From the NCBI GenBank assembly GCA_038087035.1, contig CP051187.1:3353001-3417000 (forward strand): a DNA stretch of 64,000 bases, read 5' to 3'. Made by a program: the position numbers and the translations under genes. This stretch comes from Gloeotrichia echinulata CP02. GTDB taxonomy: Bacteria > Cyanobacteriota > Cyanobacteriia > Cyanobacteriales > Nostocaceae. Positions 8,920 through 16,899 of this stretch are shown in pieces. How positions within the stretch are numbered: the first letter of the stretch is position 1; each line of letters starts with the position of its first letter. Below the pieces are notes generated by a model. It was not told where the DNA came from. It searched no databases and saw only the letters and a program-made list of their open reading frames with translations.

Positions 8920-10605
8920 ATGCCAAGAATTAACATTAAACCATCAATCATATCTGTTAAAAAAACATTTACAAGTTTCACTACATGGTTATCGGTAGCT
9001 AAATCGCACTATATTTACTACGCACTCGCAGCGTTTGACATCCTAACGGTTTTGGTCAGCTTATACCTCAACCATCAGATTATGAACATCTATGCACATG
9101 GCGTTGAGGTCAATCATCAGTGGGCTAATCGCCTACAAATTTCTTCTGAACTCAGTCAAATGCTAACAACACTCAATACTCCAGGGAATAATGTTTTCGA
9201 TTCTGGTGATGTCGTTGCTGAGTCAAAAAAACTAGCAGCAGATCAAGAGGCTTGTCAGCAGGTTATTAACCTCATTCAAGATGAGCTAAAAAATAAAGTG
9301 GCGCCAGCACAATCAACAGAGTTGCTCAAGGATTTGGATGAGGTGGAAGCAACAATGTTAAAAATGGTAGCTGAAGCCAAACTGATTTTTTTCTACTTTA
9401 GCCAGAACCAGCCTGAAATAGCTGGAAGACATATGGCAAAAATGGATCGAAGATATTATCAAGCTACTAATGCACTGGCTCAATTTCGTCGAGGTATTAA
9501 CCAAATTCAGCAAGAATTTTTGGAGGAGCAAAAAGCATCTGCTAATATGTTTAGGCTATATGAGTTTACAATCACGGCAGCGGTTCTGCTCATGATCAGT
9601 GGTGTAACGTTCTATGGGCATCAGTTAGCCACAAAGATGAAATCAGATGTCGAGTCTCAAAAGAAGTCAATTGTAGAGCTAAGGCTAGCACAGGTGCTGT
9701 TACAGCAGCAAAAACAGCAGTTAGAGCTGACTCTGGAGAATCTCCAGAAAACTCAATTACAATTGGTGCAAAGTGAAAAAATGTCAAGTTTAGGGCAACT
9801 AGTAGCAGGTGTTGCTCACGAAGTCAATAATCCTGTAAATTTTATTCATGCCAACCTATCGCATATTCAGGATTATTCCCAGAATCTTCTCACCTTAATC
9901 AGACTTTATAAGAAGTATTACCCTAAGCCTATATCAGAAATTCAACTCGAAGAGAACGAGATCGACCTGGGGTTTTTGCAAGAAGACTTGATTAAGATCC
10001 TTGATTCGATGAAAATGGGTACGGATCGTATTCGTCAAATTGTGCTATCATTACGCAATTTCTCACGCATGGATGAAGCAGAATGTAAGAGAGTGGATAT
10101 TCATGCAGGTATTGACAGCACCTTACTGATTTTGCAACATCGATTGAAAGCCACCCCTAATCGTCCGGCGATCGCAGTCATCAAAGATTACGCTAACCTA
10201 CCACGGGTGGAATGCTTTGCAGGCAATATGAATCAGGTGTTTATGAATATTCTCACCAACGCTATCGATGCTTTGGAAGAGGTGAATAGCAACCGATCCT
10301 ATGAGGAGATTCAACACAATCCCCATCGAATTACCATTCGCACATCCGTTATTGATTCCGACTGGGTACAAATTGCGATCGCCGACAATGGAACTGGGAT
10401 TCCCCAACTTATTCAACAGCGCATCTTCGATCCATTTTTTACCACCAAACCCGTAGGTAAAGGTACAGGTATGGGTATGTCCATCAGCTATCAAATCATC
10501 ACCGAAAAACATGGTGGTAAGCTAGAGTGTTTCTCCACCCCCAACCAGGGAACAGAGTTCGTCATTCAAATTCCCATCCGCCAAAAAGTTTATGAAATGG
10601 CCTAA
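8920..10605 (+). CDS. Sensor histidine kinase, membrane-bound
   Basis: 561 aa. Two membrane segments (about residues 33-52 and 215-235) flank a ~160-residue extracytoplasmic helical sensor region. A coiled coil of Gln/Leu (QQQKQQLELTLENL) leads to the H-box VAGVAHEVNNP with phospho-acceptor His300. The N box (NILTNAIDALEE), the G1 box (ADNGTGIP), FFTTKP, and the GKGTGMGMSISY G2 box are all present, so it should be catalytically active. No response regulator lies next to it, so the partner is unknown. The kinase core closely resembles the protein at 45330-46958, which lacks the histidine. Confidence 0.92.
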   Translation: MPRINIKPSIISVKKTFTSFTTWLSVAKSHYIYYALAAFDILTVLVSLYLNHQIMNIYAHGVEVNHQWANRLQISSELSQMLTTLNTPGNNVFDSGDVVAESKKLAADQEACQQVINLIQDELKNKVAPAQSTELLKDLDEVEATMLKMVAEAKLIFFYFSQNQPEIAGRHMAKMDRRYYQATNALAQFRRGINQIQQEFLEEQKASANMFRLYEFTITAAVLLMISGVTFYGHQLATKMKSDVESQKKSIVELRLAQVLLQQQKQQLELTLENLQKTQLQLVQSEKMSSLGQLVAGVAHEVNNPVNFIHANLSHIQDYSQNLLTLIRLYKKYYPKPISEIQLEENEIDLGFLQEDLIKILDSMKMGTDRIRQIVLSLRNFSRMDEAECKRVDIHAGIDSTLLILQHRLKATPNRPAIAVIKDYANLPRVECFAGNMNQVFMNILTNAIDALEEVNSNRSYEEIQHNPHRITIRTSVIDSDWVQIAIADNGTGIPQLIQQRIFDPFFTTKPVGKGTGMGMSISYQIITEKHGGKLECFSTPNQGTEFVIQIPIRQKVYEMA

Positions 10606-10644
10606 GGGCGTACCAAGTGAACATTTTTAATTTAATATCAGTGC

Positions 10645-10960
10645 ATGTATTACAAAATGAAGTGCGGAATGTGGGTTGAAATACTCATCCCTCAAAAATA
10701 CAACATTTTGCGATCGCACCTGCGGAATGTGGGATCAAAAGACCTCACCCAAGCGCTCAAAGCTCTAAGTCAACAAGAAGGCGTCACCCTGTTTATGACA
10801 TTGCTGGCCGCGTTTGAGACATTGCTGTTTCGCTATTCTGAGCAATCAGATATTATTGTCGGTTCTGCGATCGCTGGTCGCAACCAAGCAGAAACTAATT
10901 GGTTAATTGGCTTTTTTGTCAATACTTTGGTGTTACGCACGGTTTCCCGCCGACTTCCAA
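10645..10960 (+). pseudogene. NRPS condensation-domain fragment
   Basis: The translation contains a typical late condensation-domain stretch: EGVTLFMTLLAAFETLLFRY, SDIIVGSAIAGRN, then WLIGFFVNTLVLRT. The HHxxxDG active site and the rest of a nonribosomal peptide synthetase module are absent. The homology stops at about 10945, just before the truncated DUF29 start at 10943-11014 on the other strand. This is a relic about 100 codons long, not a functional synthetase. Confidence 0.8.
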
Positions 10961-11014
10961 TAAAAATCTTGGTCGTAAAGATTGGAATTAGTAACCACGG
11001 TTGATTGAGGTATC
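10943..11014 (-). pseudogene. Truncated start of a DUF29 gene
   Basis: On the minus strand from the ATG at 11014 the frame reads MIPQSTVVTNSNLYDQDFYW and then loses the family and stops. NSNLYDQDFY is the family start motif also present in the intact DUF29 protein at 11067-11528, and about 30 bp are nearly identical at DNA level (10960-10989 versus 11468-11498). A decapitated paralogue abuts the NRPS fragment. Confidence 0.7.
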
Positions 11015-11066
11015 ATCATTTAATTTGTAAAACTCCGACAAATTCACCATTATTTATGACAAATAA

Positions 11067-11528
11067 CTAGAATGATTCAGGTAAAAAGTCTTCATTCAAA
11101 CATTCATCTGCAGTAAAAGGCGACTCAACCGGAAAAGTATCAAGGGACAAACCAGTTTCTATAGCTGCTTGCTTTCTTGCATCTTGATAACATTCCCTAA
11201 ATGCTGACAAAAAATAGTTTTTTAAACTTGGACTCTCCGCCAAACCTTCTTTGAGTCTCCGTTGATGCTCAAATATACTAGATAGCCAACTATTAGTGCG
11301 TTTCTCTGGTTTATATTTTAGTAAGTGCATTAAAATAACTACTAAATTACTTTTTAATGCTCTTTTTTCACTTCTCCCCATGCATTCGATTTCTTCAATC
11401 AGATTAACTAAATCAACCTCAGCAAAATTACCGGCTTTTAATTGTTGAGCCGTCGTCTCTATCCACAGATAAAAATCTTGATCGTAAAGATTGGAATTGA
11501 TCGAGGTTATTGGTTGAGACGCTGCCAT
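11067..11528 (-). CDS. DUF29 family protein
   Basis: 153 aa. Begins with the hallmark NLYDQDFYLWIETTAQQLKAG and has NLIEEIECMGRSEKRAL and HLLKYKPEKRTNSW, all typical of DUF29. This family is very abundant in filamentous cyanobacteria and occurs in many copies and truncated forms. Function unknown; a mobile or toxin-like role has been suggested but not shown here. It lies immediately downstream of tRNA-Thr on the same strand, a common place for accessory genes. Confidence 0.85.
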   Translation of the reverse strand: MAASQPITSINSNLYDQDFYLWIETTAQQLKAGNFAEVDLVNLIEEIECMGRSEKRALKSNLVVILMHLLKYKPEKRTNSWLSSIFEHQRRLKEGLAESPSLKNYFLSAFRECYQDARKQAAIETGLSLDTFPVESPFTADECLNEDFLPESF

Positions 11529-11551
11529 CTGTTTTGAACCTCAAGCGAAAA

Positions 11552-11623
11552 AGCCAGCAGTCGGATTTGAACCGACGACCTTCCGATTACAAGTCGGATG
11601 CACTACCACTGTGCTATGCTGGC
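11552..11623 (-). tRNA. tRNA-Thr (UGU)
   Basis: 72 nt on the minus strand. The acceptor arms GCCAGCA and TGCTGGC pair perfectly, with a T discriminator. The anticodon stem TCCGA/TCGGA encloses loop CTTGTAA, giving anticodon TGT. The T-arm has GGTTCAAATCC. CCA is not encoded, as usual in many cyanobacteria. Confidence 0.95.
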
Positions 11624-11978
11624 GGGCTAGTTTGTTGTTTTTAACCACCACGCCATTTCCAAGTATAACACACGCAAGTGATTTGTCTACCACTGAGCGG
11701 ATAATTTTTCAGCGTCAGGTGAAAATATCAGATATTTTTGCTAAATCGTTGATTTTTGCGCCTCTAAATGGTTTAGTGATTATGGGGAGTGTGATGAACC
11801 ACAAAAAAATTGGTGATTTTGCTCACTGCGAAAGTTGGTAAATTAAAATTTATAGCGAAAGCTAACTGTACTCCTAGACTGGACAGAAAAATATCTGGTA
11901 AAGTTTTAATGCCATATTTTTTTGACAAAGCTGGGTCAAGGAACGGAAAAACAGAATTGTTCTTTACAGATCACAAGC

Positions 11979-12899
11979 ATGGCAGCGTTGATCGGAAGAG
12001 ATTTATTAAGTCTGGCGGACCTCAGTCCCACGGAACTTCAAGAAATCCTGCAATTGGCAACCCAACTCAAATCACAACAGCTAAAATTGCGATGTAATAA
12101 GGTGTTGGGGTTGTTGTTCTCGAAAGCGTCAACTCGTACGCGAGTAAGTTTTACCGTAGCGATGTACCAACTGGGTGGACAGGTAATTGATCTCAATCCC
12201 AATGTCACTCAGGTGAGTCGTGGAGAACCTGTGCAGGATACAGCCCGGGTGTTAGATCGATATCTGGATATTTTGGCAATTCGCACTTTTGCACAGCTGG
12301 AGTTAGAAACTTTTGCTGAGTATGCCAAAATTCCTGTAATTAATGCACTGACTGATTTAGAGCATCCTTGTCAGATATTAGCTGATTTATTAACAATTCA
12401 AGAATGCTTTGGCACCCTGGCTGGGTTAACATTGACTTATGTCGGTGATGGTAATAATGTGGCTAATTCGTTGATGTTGGGCTGTGCTTTAGTCGGAATG
12501 AATGTCAGAGTTGCTTTCCCTCCTGGCTATGAACCAGATGGGGCAATTGTAGAACAAGCACGGGCGATCGCCAATAATCAAACTGAAGTCCTGCTAACCA
12601 ACGACCCGGAAATAGCAGCTAAAGGATCTTCTGTACTCTATACAGATGTTTGGGCAAGTATGGGACAAGAATCACAAGCAGGCGATCGCTTCCCCATTTT
12701 CCAACCTTACCAAATCTCCGAGCAGCTATTGAGTCTTGCAGACCCAGAGGCAATTGTTTTACACTGCTTACCAGCCCATCGCGGTGAAGAAATTACCGAA
12801 GCAGTAATTGAAGGTTCCCAATCACGAGTTTGGGATCAGGCCGAAAATCGCTTACACGCCCAAAAAGCTTTACTTGCAAGTATTTTAGGGGCAGAGTAA
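11979..12899 (+). CDS. argF: Ornithine carbamoyltransferase
   Basis: Converts ornithine and carbamoyl phosphate to citrulline in arginine synthesis. The frame is open upstream from a TTG at 11922, but ATG 11979 gives 306 aa, the usual length, and begins MAALIGRDLLSLADLSP like homologues. Carbamoyl phosphate loop SKASTRTRVSF, HPCQILADL, and the ornithine loop region HCLPAHRGEEI are all present. Cytosolic trimer in the family. It is followed after ~145 bp by lexA, whose own operator lies between them, so they are separately regulated. Confidence 0.96.
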   Translation: MAALIGRDLLSLADLSPTELQEILQLATQLKSQQLKLRCNKVLGLLFSKASTRTRVSFTVAMYQLGGQVIDLNPNVTQVSRGEPVQDTARVLDRYLDILAIRTFAQLELETFAEYAKIPVINALTDLEHPCQILADLLTIQECFGTLAGLTLTYVGDGNNVANSLMLGCALVGMNVRVAFPPGYEPDGAIVEQARAIANNQTEVLLTNDPEIAAKGSSVLYTDVWASMGQESQAGDRFPIFQPYQISEQLLSLADPEAIVLHCLPAHRGEEITEAVIEGSQSRVWDQAENRLHAQKALLASILGAE

Positions 12900-12997
12900 A
12901 AGGTAAAATCTCCAAAATATGTCGGCAAAAAAAAGAAAATTATCTTGATTTTGCCTTTAATCTTTTTAGTTAGATCTTGTGATCGGGAGTTTTTTAT

Positions 12998-13011
12998 AGT
13001 ACTAATGTTCT
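12998..13011 (+). promoter_or_regulatory. LexA box upstream of lexA
   Basis: AGTACTAATGTTCT, 33 bp before the lexA ATG. It matches the cyanobacterial LexA operator reported for Anabaena (RGTACNNNDGTWCB). Position and match imply autoregulation. Confidence 0.85.
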
Positions 13012-13043
13012 AGAGACATTTGTATTTACTTCCCGACTAAATT

Positions 13044-13649
13044 ATGGAACGTTTAACAGAAGCTCAACAAGAACTTTATGAATGGCTGGGTGAATATATC
13101 CGCACCCACCAGCATTCTCCTTCAATTCGCCAAATGATGCACGCAATGAATCTCAAGTCACCAGCACCGATTCAAAGCCGCTTGGAACATTTACGCACCA
13201 AGGGATACATTGAATGGACTGAAGGTAAGGCGCGAACAATTCGAGTGTTACAAACAACAACACAAGGTGTACCGATTTTGGGAACTATCGCTGCTGGGGG
13301 TTTAATTGAACCCTTTAGCGATGCGGTCGATCATCTAGATGTTTCTCATTTGTCCTTACCTCCCCAAACCTACGCTTTGCGCGTAGCTGGTGACAGTATG
13401 ATTGAAGACTTAATTGCTGATGGCGATTTAGTCTTTTTGCGTCCAGTACCAGAACCAGAACATCTCAAAAATGGTACCATCGTCGCCGCTAGAGTTGAGG
13501 GACATGGTACCACATTAAAGCGCTTTTATCGCCAGGACAATCGCGTTACCCTCAAACCCGCAAATCGCAATTATCATCCCATCGAAGTCCACGCCATGCA
13601 AGTCCAAGTACAAGGTTCCTTGATTGCTGTATGGCGTGATTACAATTAG
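13044..13649 (+). CDS. lexA: LexA repressor
   Basis: SOS-type repressor and self-cleaving serine protease. 201 aa. N-terminal winged helix (SPSIRQMMHAMNLKSPAPIQSRL). Cleavage site Ala84-Gly85 in TIAAGG, catalytic Ser118 in AGDSMI and Lys159 in TTLKRFY, so all features for autocleavage are retained, which is not true of every cyanobacterial LexA. An operator lies at 12998-13011. It sits just upstream of the Dnd restriction helicase, separated by 66 bp containing three GACTCTT heptamers; shared damage control of the island is possible but unproven. Confidence 0.97.
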   Translation: MERLTEAQQELYEWLGEYIRTHQHSPSIRQMMHAMNLKSPAPIQSRLEHLRTKGYIEWTEGKARTIRVLQTTTQGVPILGTIAAGGLIEPFSDAVDHLDVSHLSLPPQTYALRVAGDSMIEDLIADGDLVFLRPVPEPEHLKNGTIVAARVEGHGTTLKRFYRQDNRVTLKPANRNYHPIEVHAMQVQVQGSLIAVWRDYN

Positions 13650-13650
13650 G

Positions 13651-13674
13651 GACTCTTGACTCTTGACTCTTGAC
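13651..13674. repeat. Short heptamer run (GACTCTT)
   Basis: Three copies of GACTCTT between lexA and the Dnd restriction helicase. Confidence 0.8.
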
Positions 13675-13715
13675 TAATTCCCAGGGTTCATCACCAGTAA
13701 TATGAGTGACACTTT

Positions 13716-15197
13716 ATGTACCTGACGCGAAATTCAGTGCAACAACTGCCCTCTTTTCGATTAAAACTACCATTGGTAGCGGAAAATAAGGGCACTTATC
13801 AGACTCAGCAACCATTACCAGGATGTCCTAAAATACCTTTATCTGTGCAGTTGCGGCCTTATCAGCGACAAGCTATTACTAACTGGTTTGCGAATCATGG
13901 CAGGGGTACGCTAAAAATGGCTACTGGTAGTGGTAAGACAATCACAGCACTGGCGATCGCTTGCGAATTGTACCAACAGATAGGCTTACAAGTCTTGTTG
14001 GTGGTGTGTCCCTATCGTCATCTTGTCACCCAATGGGCGCGAGAATGTGACAAATTTAACCTGCAGCCCATTTTAGCTTTCGAGAATTTACGCAGTTGGC
14101 AAAGTCAACTTTCCACCCAACTTTATAATCTGCGTTCTGGTTCGGTTCGATTTGTCACGGTCATTACCACCAACTCCACATTAATTGGAGATGGTTTGCA
14201 GTCGCAACTCAAGTATTTTCCCGATAAGACTTTAATTATTGGCGATGAAGCACATAATCTAGGCGCACCCAAGTTAGAGGAAAGTCTACCACGGCGCGTG
14301 GGGTTACGATTAGCTTTGTCTGCCACACCGGAAAGGTATTTTGATGATTTTGGTACTCAATCGTTGTTTGATTATTTCGGTCCTGTTCTGGAGCCTGAGT
14401 TCACCTTGCAAGATGCGATCGCTTGTGGTGCTTTGGTGCATTATCAATATAATCCCATTTTGGTGGAATTAACTGAGGCAGAAAGCATTGCTTATTTAAA
14501 ACTTACCAAAAGGATTGGGCGATCGCTCTTGTACCGCGAACGCGAAAATGTAGGAGTGGGGGATTTTGAAGACCATGAAGATTTAAAGCCATTGTTAATG
14601 CAACGAGCGCGGTTAATCGGTACTGCTGAAAATAAATTAACCGCTTTGCAAGAGTTAATGACTACTCGACGCGAAACAACGCATACACTTTTTTATTGTA
14701 GCGATGGTTCCCAAGAAACAGGACAACGTTCATCCCTGCGCCAACTTAAAGCCGTCGCGAAAATTCTCGGTGGTGAATTAGGTTATAAAGTCAGCACCTA
14801 CACCGCGCAAACTTCTTTACAAGAAAGAGAAATTTTACGCCATCAATTTGAAAGTGGTGAATTGCAGGGTTTAGTCGCTATTCGCTGTTTAGATGAAGGC
14901 GTTGATATTCCCGCAATTCAAACTGCGGTAATTTTGTCAAGTTCGGGAAACCCCCGCCAATTTATCCAGCGTCGCGGGCGAGTTTTACGCCCTCACCCTG
15001 GTAAGGAACGCGCTACCATCTTTGACATGATTGTATTACCGCCAGAGTTAGATCGAGAAACTTTAGAAGTTGAGCGGAATTTGTTAAAAAAGGAGTTACG
15101 CCGTTTTGTCGAGTTTGCTGATTTAGCTGATAATTCAGGCGAAGCGAGGATGAAGTTACTCAACTTACAAAAGCGTTATGGTTTATTGGATATTTGA
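13716..15197 (+). CDS. Dnd-system restriction-associated DEAD/DEAH helicase
   Basis: 493-aa superfamily 2 ATPase: Walker A MATGSGKT at residues 68-75, DEAH at 177-180, SATP motif III, and motif VI QFIQRRGRVLRPH. The overall form matches the family annotated as the DNA phosphorothioation system restriction enzyme, which accompanies dnd genes in cyanobacteria and other bacteria. No separate nuclease domain is visible, so cleavage may need a partner, possibly the Uma2 nuclease or the SMC-like ATPase downstream. ATG start with no obvious strong ribosome-binding site. The link to Dnd rests on family resemblance plus the Dnd genes 8-18 kb downstream on the same strand. Confidence 0.75.
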   Translation: MYLTRNSVQQLPSFRLKLPLVAENKGTYQTQQPLPGCPKIPLSVQLRPYQRQAITNWFANHGRGTLKMATGSGKTITALAIACELYQQIGLQVLLVVCPYRHLVTQWARECDKFNLQPILAFENLRSWQSQLSTQLYNLRSGSVRFVTVITTNSTLIGDGLQSQLKYFPDKTLIIGDEAHNLGAPKLEESLPRRVGLRLALSATPERYFDDFGTQSLFDYFGPVLEPEFTLQDAIACGALVHYQYNPILVELTEAESIAYLKLTKRIGRSLLYRERENVGVGDFEDHEDLKPLLMQRARLIGTAENKLTALQELMTTRRETTHTLFYCSDGSQETGQRSSLRQLKAVAKILGGELGYKVSTYTAQTSLQEREILRHQFESGELQGLVAIRCLDEGVDIPAIQTAVILSSSGNPRQFIQRRGRVLRPHPGKERATIFDMIVLPPELDRETLEVERNLLKKELRRFVEFADLADNSGEARMKLLNLQKRYGLLDI

Positions 15198-15348
15198 ATT
15201 TATAGAAGTAACCCGATAGGCGCTACATCCCTATTACGAAACATAAATATGCCTAAAATCCTTACCCATGAGAAATGACCAATGACGACCCTCTCCTGTC
15301 CCAGACGCTACGCGAAAGCCAGTAATGTTTATTTGCGCCGACCTACTT

Positions 15349-15930
15349 ATGACTATTAGCCAATCTCACCCCTATATTTCCCCAGAAGCATACCTAGAAG
15401 CTGAAAAAACCAGCCCCATTAAACATGAATATATCCAAGGACAAATTTATGCAATGGCAGGGGCTAGTGATAGCCATGTGACAATTACTGCTAATTTAGT
15501 CACCCTACTGAGAAATCACATTCGCGGTTCAGGATGTCGTCTTTACGTCGCTGACATGAAAATTAGTATTCAATCTCTGGATATTTTTTACTATCCTGAT
15601 ATTATGGTTAGTTGTGACCAAAGGGATACAAATTTTGAATATTTCAAACGCTATCCCAGCTTAATTATTGAAGTTTTATCACCCTCTACAGAAGCTGTAG
15701 ACCGAGGTGATAAATTTAGTGACTATCAAGAATTAGACACGTTACAAGAATACGTTTTAGTTAATCAAAATCGTCAACGTGTTGATTGTTTCCGACGCAA
15801 TTATGAAGGAAGATGGGTTCTTTATAGTTATAGAGACAATCAAGAATTACAATTAACCAGCTTGAATTTTTCTTGTCCTCTAGTCGATGTTTATGAAGAT
15901 GTTACTTTTTTAGGCAATTGGCGTAAATGA
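15349..15930 (+). CDS. Uma2 family endonuclease
   Basis: 193 aa from the ATG at 15349 (MTISQSHPYISPEAYLEAE); the frame is open from 15325. PD-(D/E)XK-like core: YYPDIMVSCD, then LIIEVLSPSTEAVDRGDK. Uma2 proteins are extremely abundant in cyanobacteria and mostly uncharacterised. Because of that abundance its position inside the Dnd island may be chance. A dispersed repeat (AGACGCTACGCGAAAGCC) ends about 30 bp before the start. Confidence 0.85.
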   Translation: MTISQSHPYISPEAYLEAEKTSPIKHEYIQGQIYAMAGASDSHVTITANLVTLLRNHIRGSGCRLYVADMKISIQSLDIFYYPDIMVSCDQRDTNFEYFKRYPSLIIEVLSPSTEAVDRGDKFSDYQELDTLQEYVLVNQNRQRVDCFRRNYEGRWVLYSYRDNQELQLTSLNFSCPLVDVYEDVTFLGNWRK

Positions 15931-16100
15931 AATACCTCTGCTTTAACCTACTGCGGATTTCAATACTGCGTAGGTTTTGCCCAAAAAAGTTAAAATTCCT
16001 AGGTTGGTTTAAGGAACGTAGTAAGATACCCTCGGCTAACCCTACATTTCCAGCACAAGGATAGAGGCTTTGAATTTTTTGAAATTTTTTTGATTTTTTT

Positions 16101-16334
16101 ACAAAAAAATTTTTGATAAATGGATGATTTGGTCGCATTATGTGGGAGAATATTTGAAATTGATCATAATGGGATGTACCTCGCGTTAAAAATTTTAGCA
16201 TATCCCCATTATTAAGCTTTCCATTAGAATATCAGGAAATCGCGGCGAAAACAACCCCTTCTCTTCAAAAAATTTTGAAAATTCACAGCGACATATCCCA
16301 GGAATTTCAAGATCAGAGGAATGTGACTTGAAGG
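16101..16334. repeat. Duplicated structured element, copy 1
   Basis: Runs from the oligo-A/oligo-T segment ACAAAAAAATTTTTGATAAATGG to GTGACTTGAAGGATG. Copy 2 begins about 331 bp downstream and is about 90% or more identical by eye over ~195 bp. An internal hairpin pairs ATAATGGGATG with ATCCCCATTAT around a loop containing TTAAAAATTTTAG. Confidence 0.85.
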
Positions 16335-16430
16335 ATGCGATCGCTCTTATCAGAACTGTTAAAATTTCCATAGTTCTCGATTTTTGGGAAGACGCCAGAC
16401 AACCGCTTCCTTCTCTGATTATTTTTTCTC

Positions 16431-16668
16431 CACAAAAAAATTTTTGATAAATGGATTATTTGGTCGGATTATGTGGGAGAATATTTGAAGTTGATCATAA
16501 TGGGATGTAGCTCGCGTTAAAAATTTTAGCGTATCCCCATTATCAAGCTTTCCATTAGAATAGCAGGAAATCGCGGCGAAAACAACCCCTTCTCTTCAAA
16601 AAAATTTTGAAAATTCACAGCGACATATCGCAAAAGTTTAAAGATTAGGACAATAGTGACTTGAACGA
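16431..16668. repeat. Duplicated structured element, copy 2
   Basis: Second copy of the element at 16101-16334. The ATAATGGG...CCCCATTAT stem is unchanged and the sequence around it has single-base differences. It ends about 60 bp before the 57-aa gene, so it may hold the promoter. Confidence 0.85.
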
Positions 16669-16725
16669 TGGGATAGACAGATGAAATCCGGGTAAAATAA
16701 AGAAAAAACAGATTTAAGAACCGAG

Positions 16726-16899
16726 ATGTCAGCAGAAGCGAATATAGATGATGTCACCGAACCAATTAACAGCGCACCAGCGGAAGTAAAGCAGATTATT
16801 GAGCGGGTATGGTATTTAGAAAAAAGCCGACTGGATAAAAAAATCAACAGTCATATTAATGATGATATTTTGGCAATTGTGAAGGAAGCGGTGAAATGA
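16726..16899 (+). CDS. 57-aa protein coupled to SMC-like ATPase
   Basis: Short ORF beginning MSAEANIDDVTEPIN and ending NDDILAIVKEAVK. The predicted structure is mostly helical, with a charged middle (ERVWYLEKSRLDKKI). Its TGA overlaps the ATPase ATG in an ATGA arrangement (16896-16899), indicating translational coupling and a fixed stoichiometry. It resembles what is sometimes annotated as a DNA modification system-associated small protein, but I cannot confirm that. Probable partner of the ATPase. Confidence 0.72.
   Translation: MSAEANIDDVTEPINSAPAEVKQIIERVWYLEKSRLDKKINSHINDDILAIVKEAVK

Larger units (their letters stand above)
15931..16725. other. Gene-free region before the SMC-like operon
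   Basis: 795 bp without a supported gene, strongly AT-rich near 16060-16115. It is dominated by two copies of a ~230 bp element, described separately. It precedes the 57-aa gene and its ATPase, so it probably contains their promoter or a noncoding RNA. Confidence 0.7.

Noticed and set aside
10645..11004. Functional NRPS gene
   Set aside because: Only a central condensation-domain piece is present, without active site or other domains.
13716..15197. Type III restriction subunit
   Set aside because: SF2 motifs are shared, but no nuclease domain or Mod partner is present. The Dnd-associated helicase family fits better.
16101..16725. Retron-type noncoding RNA before the SMC-like operon
   Set aside because: No reverse transcriptase is present, and the element lacks a clear msr/msd layout. 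Kept only as a structured repeat.
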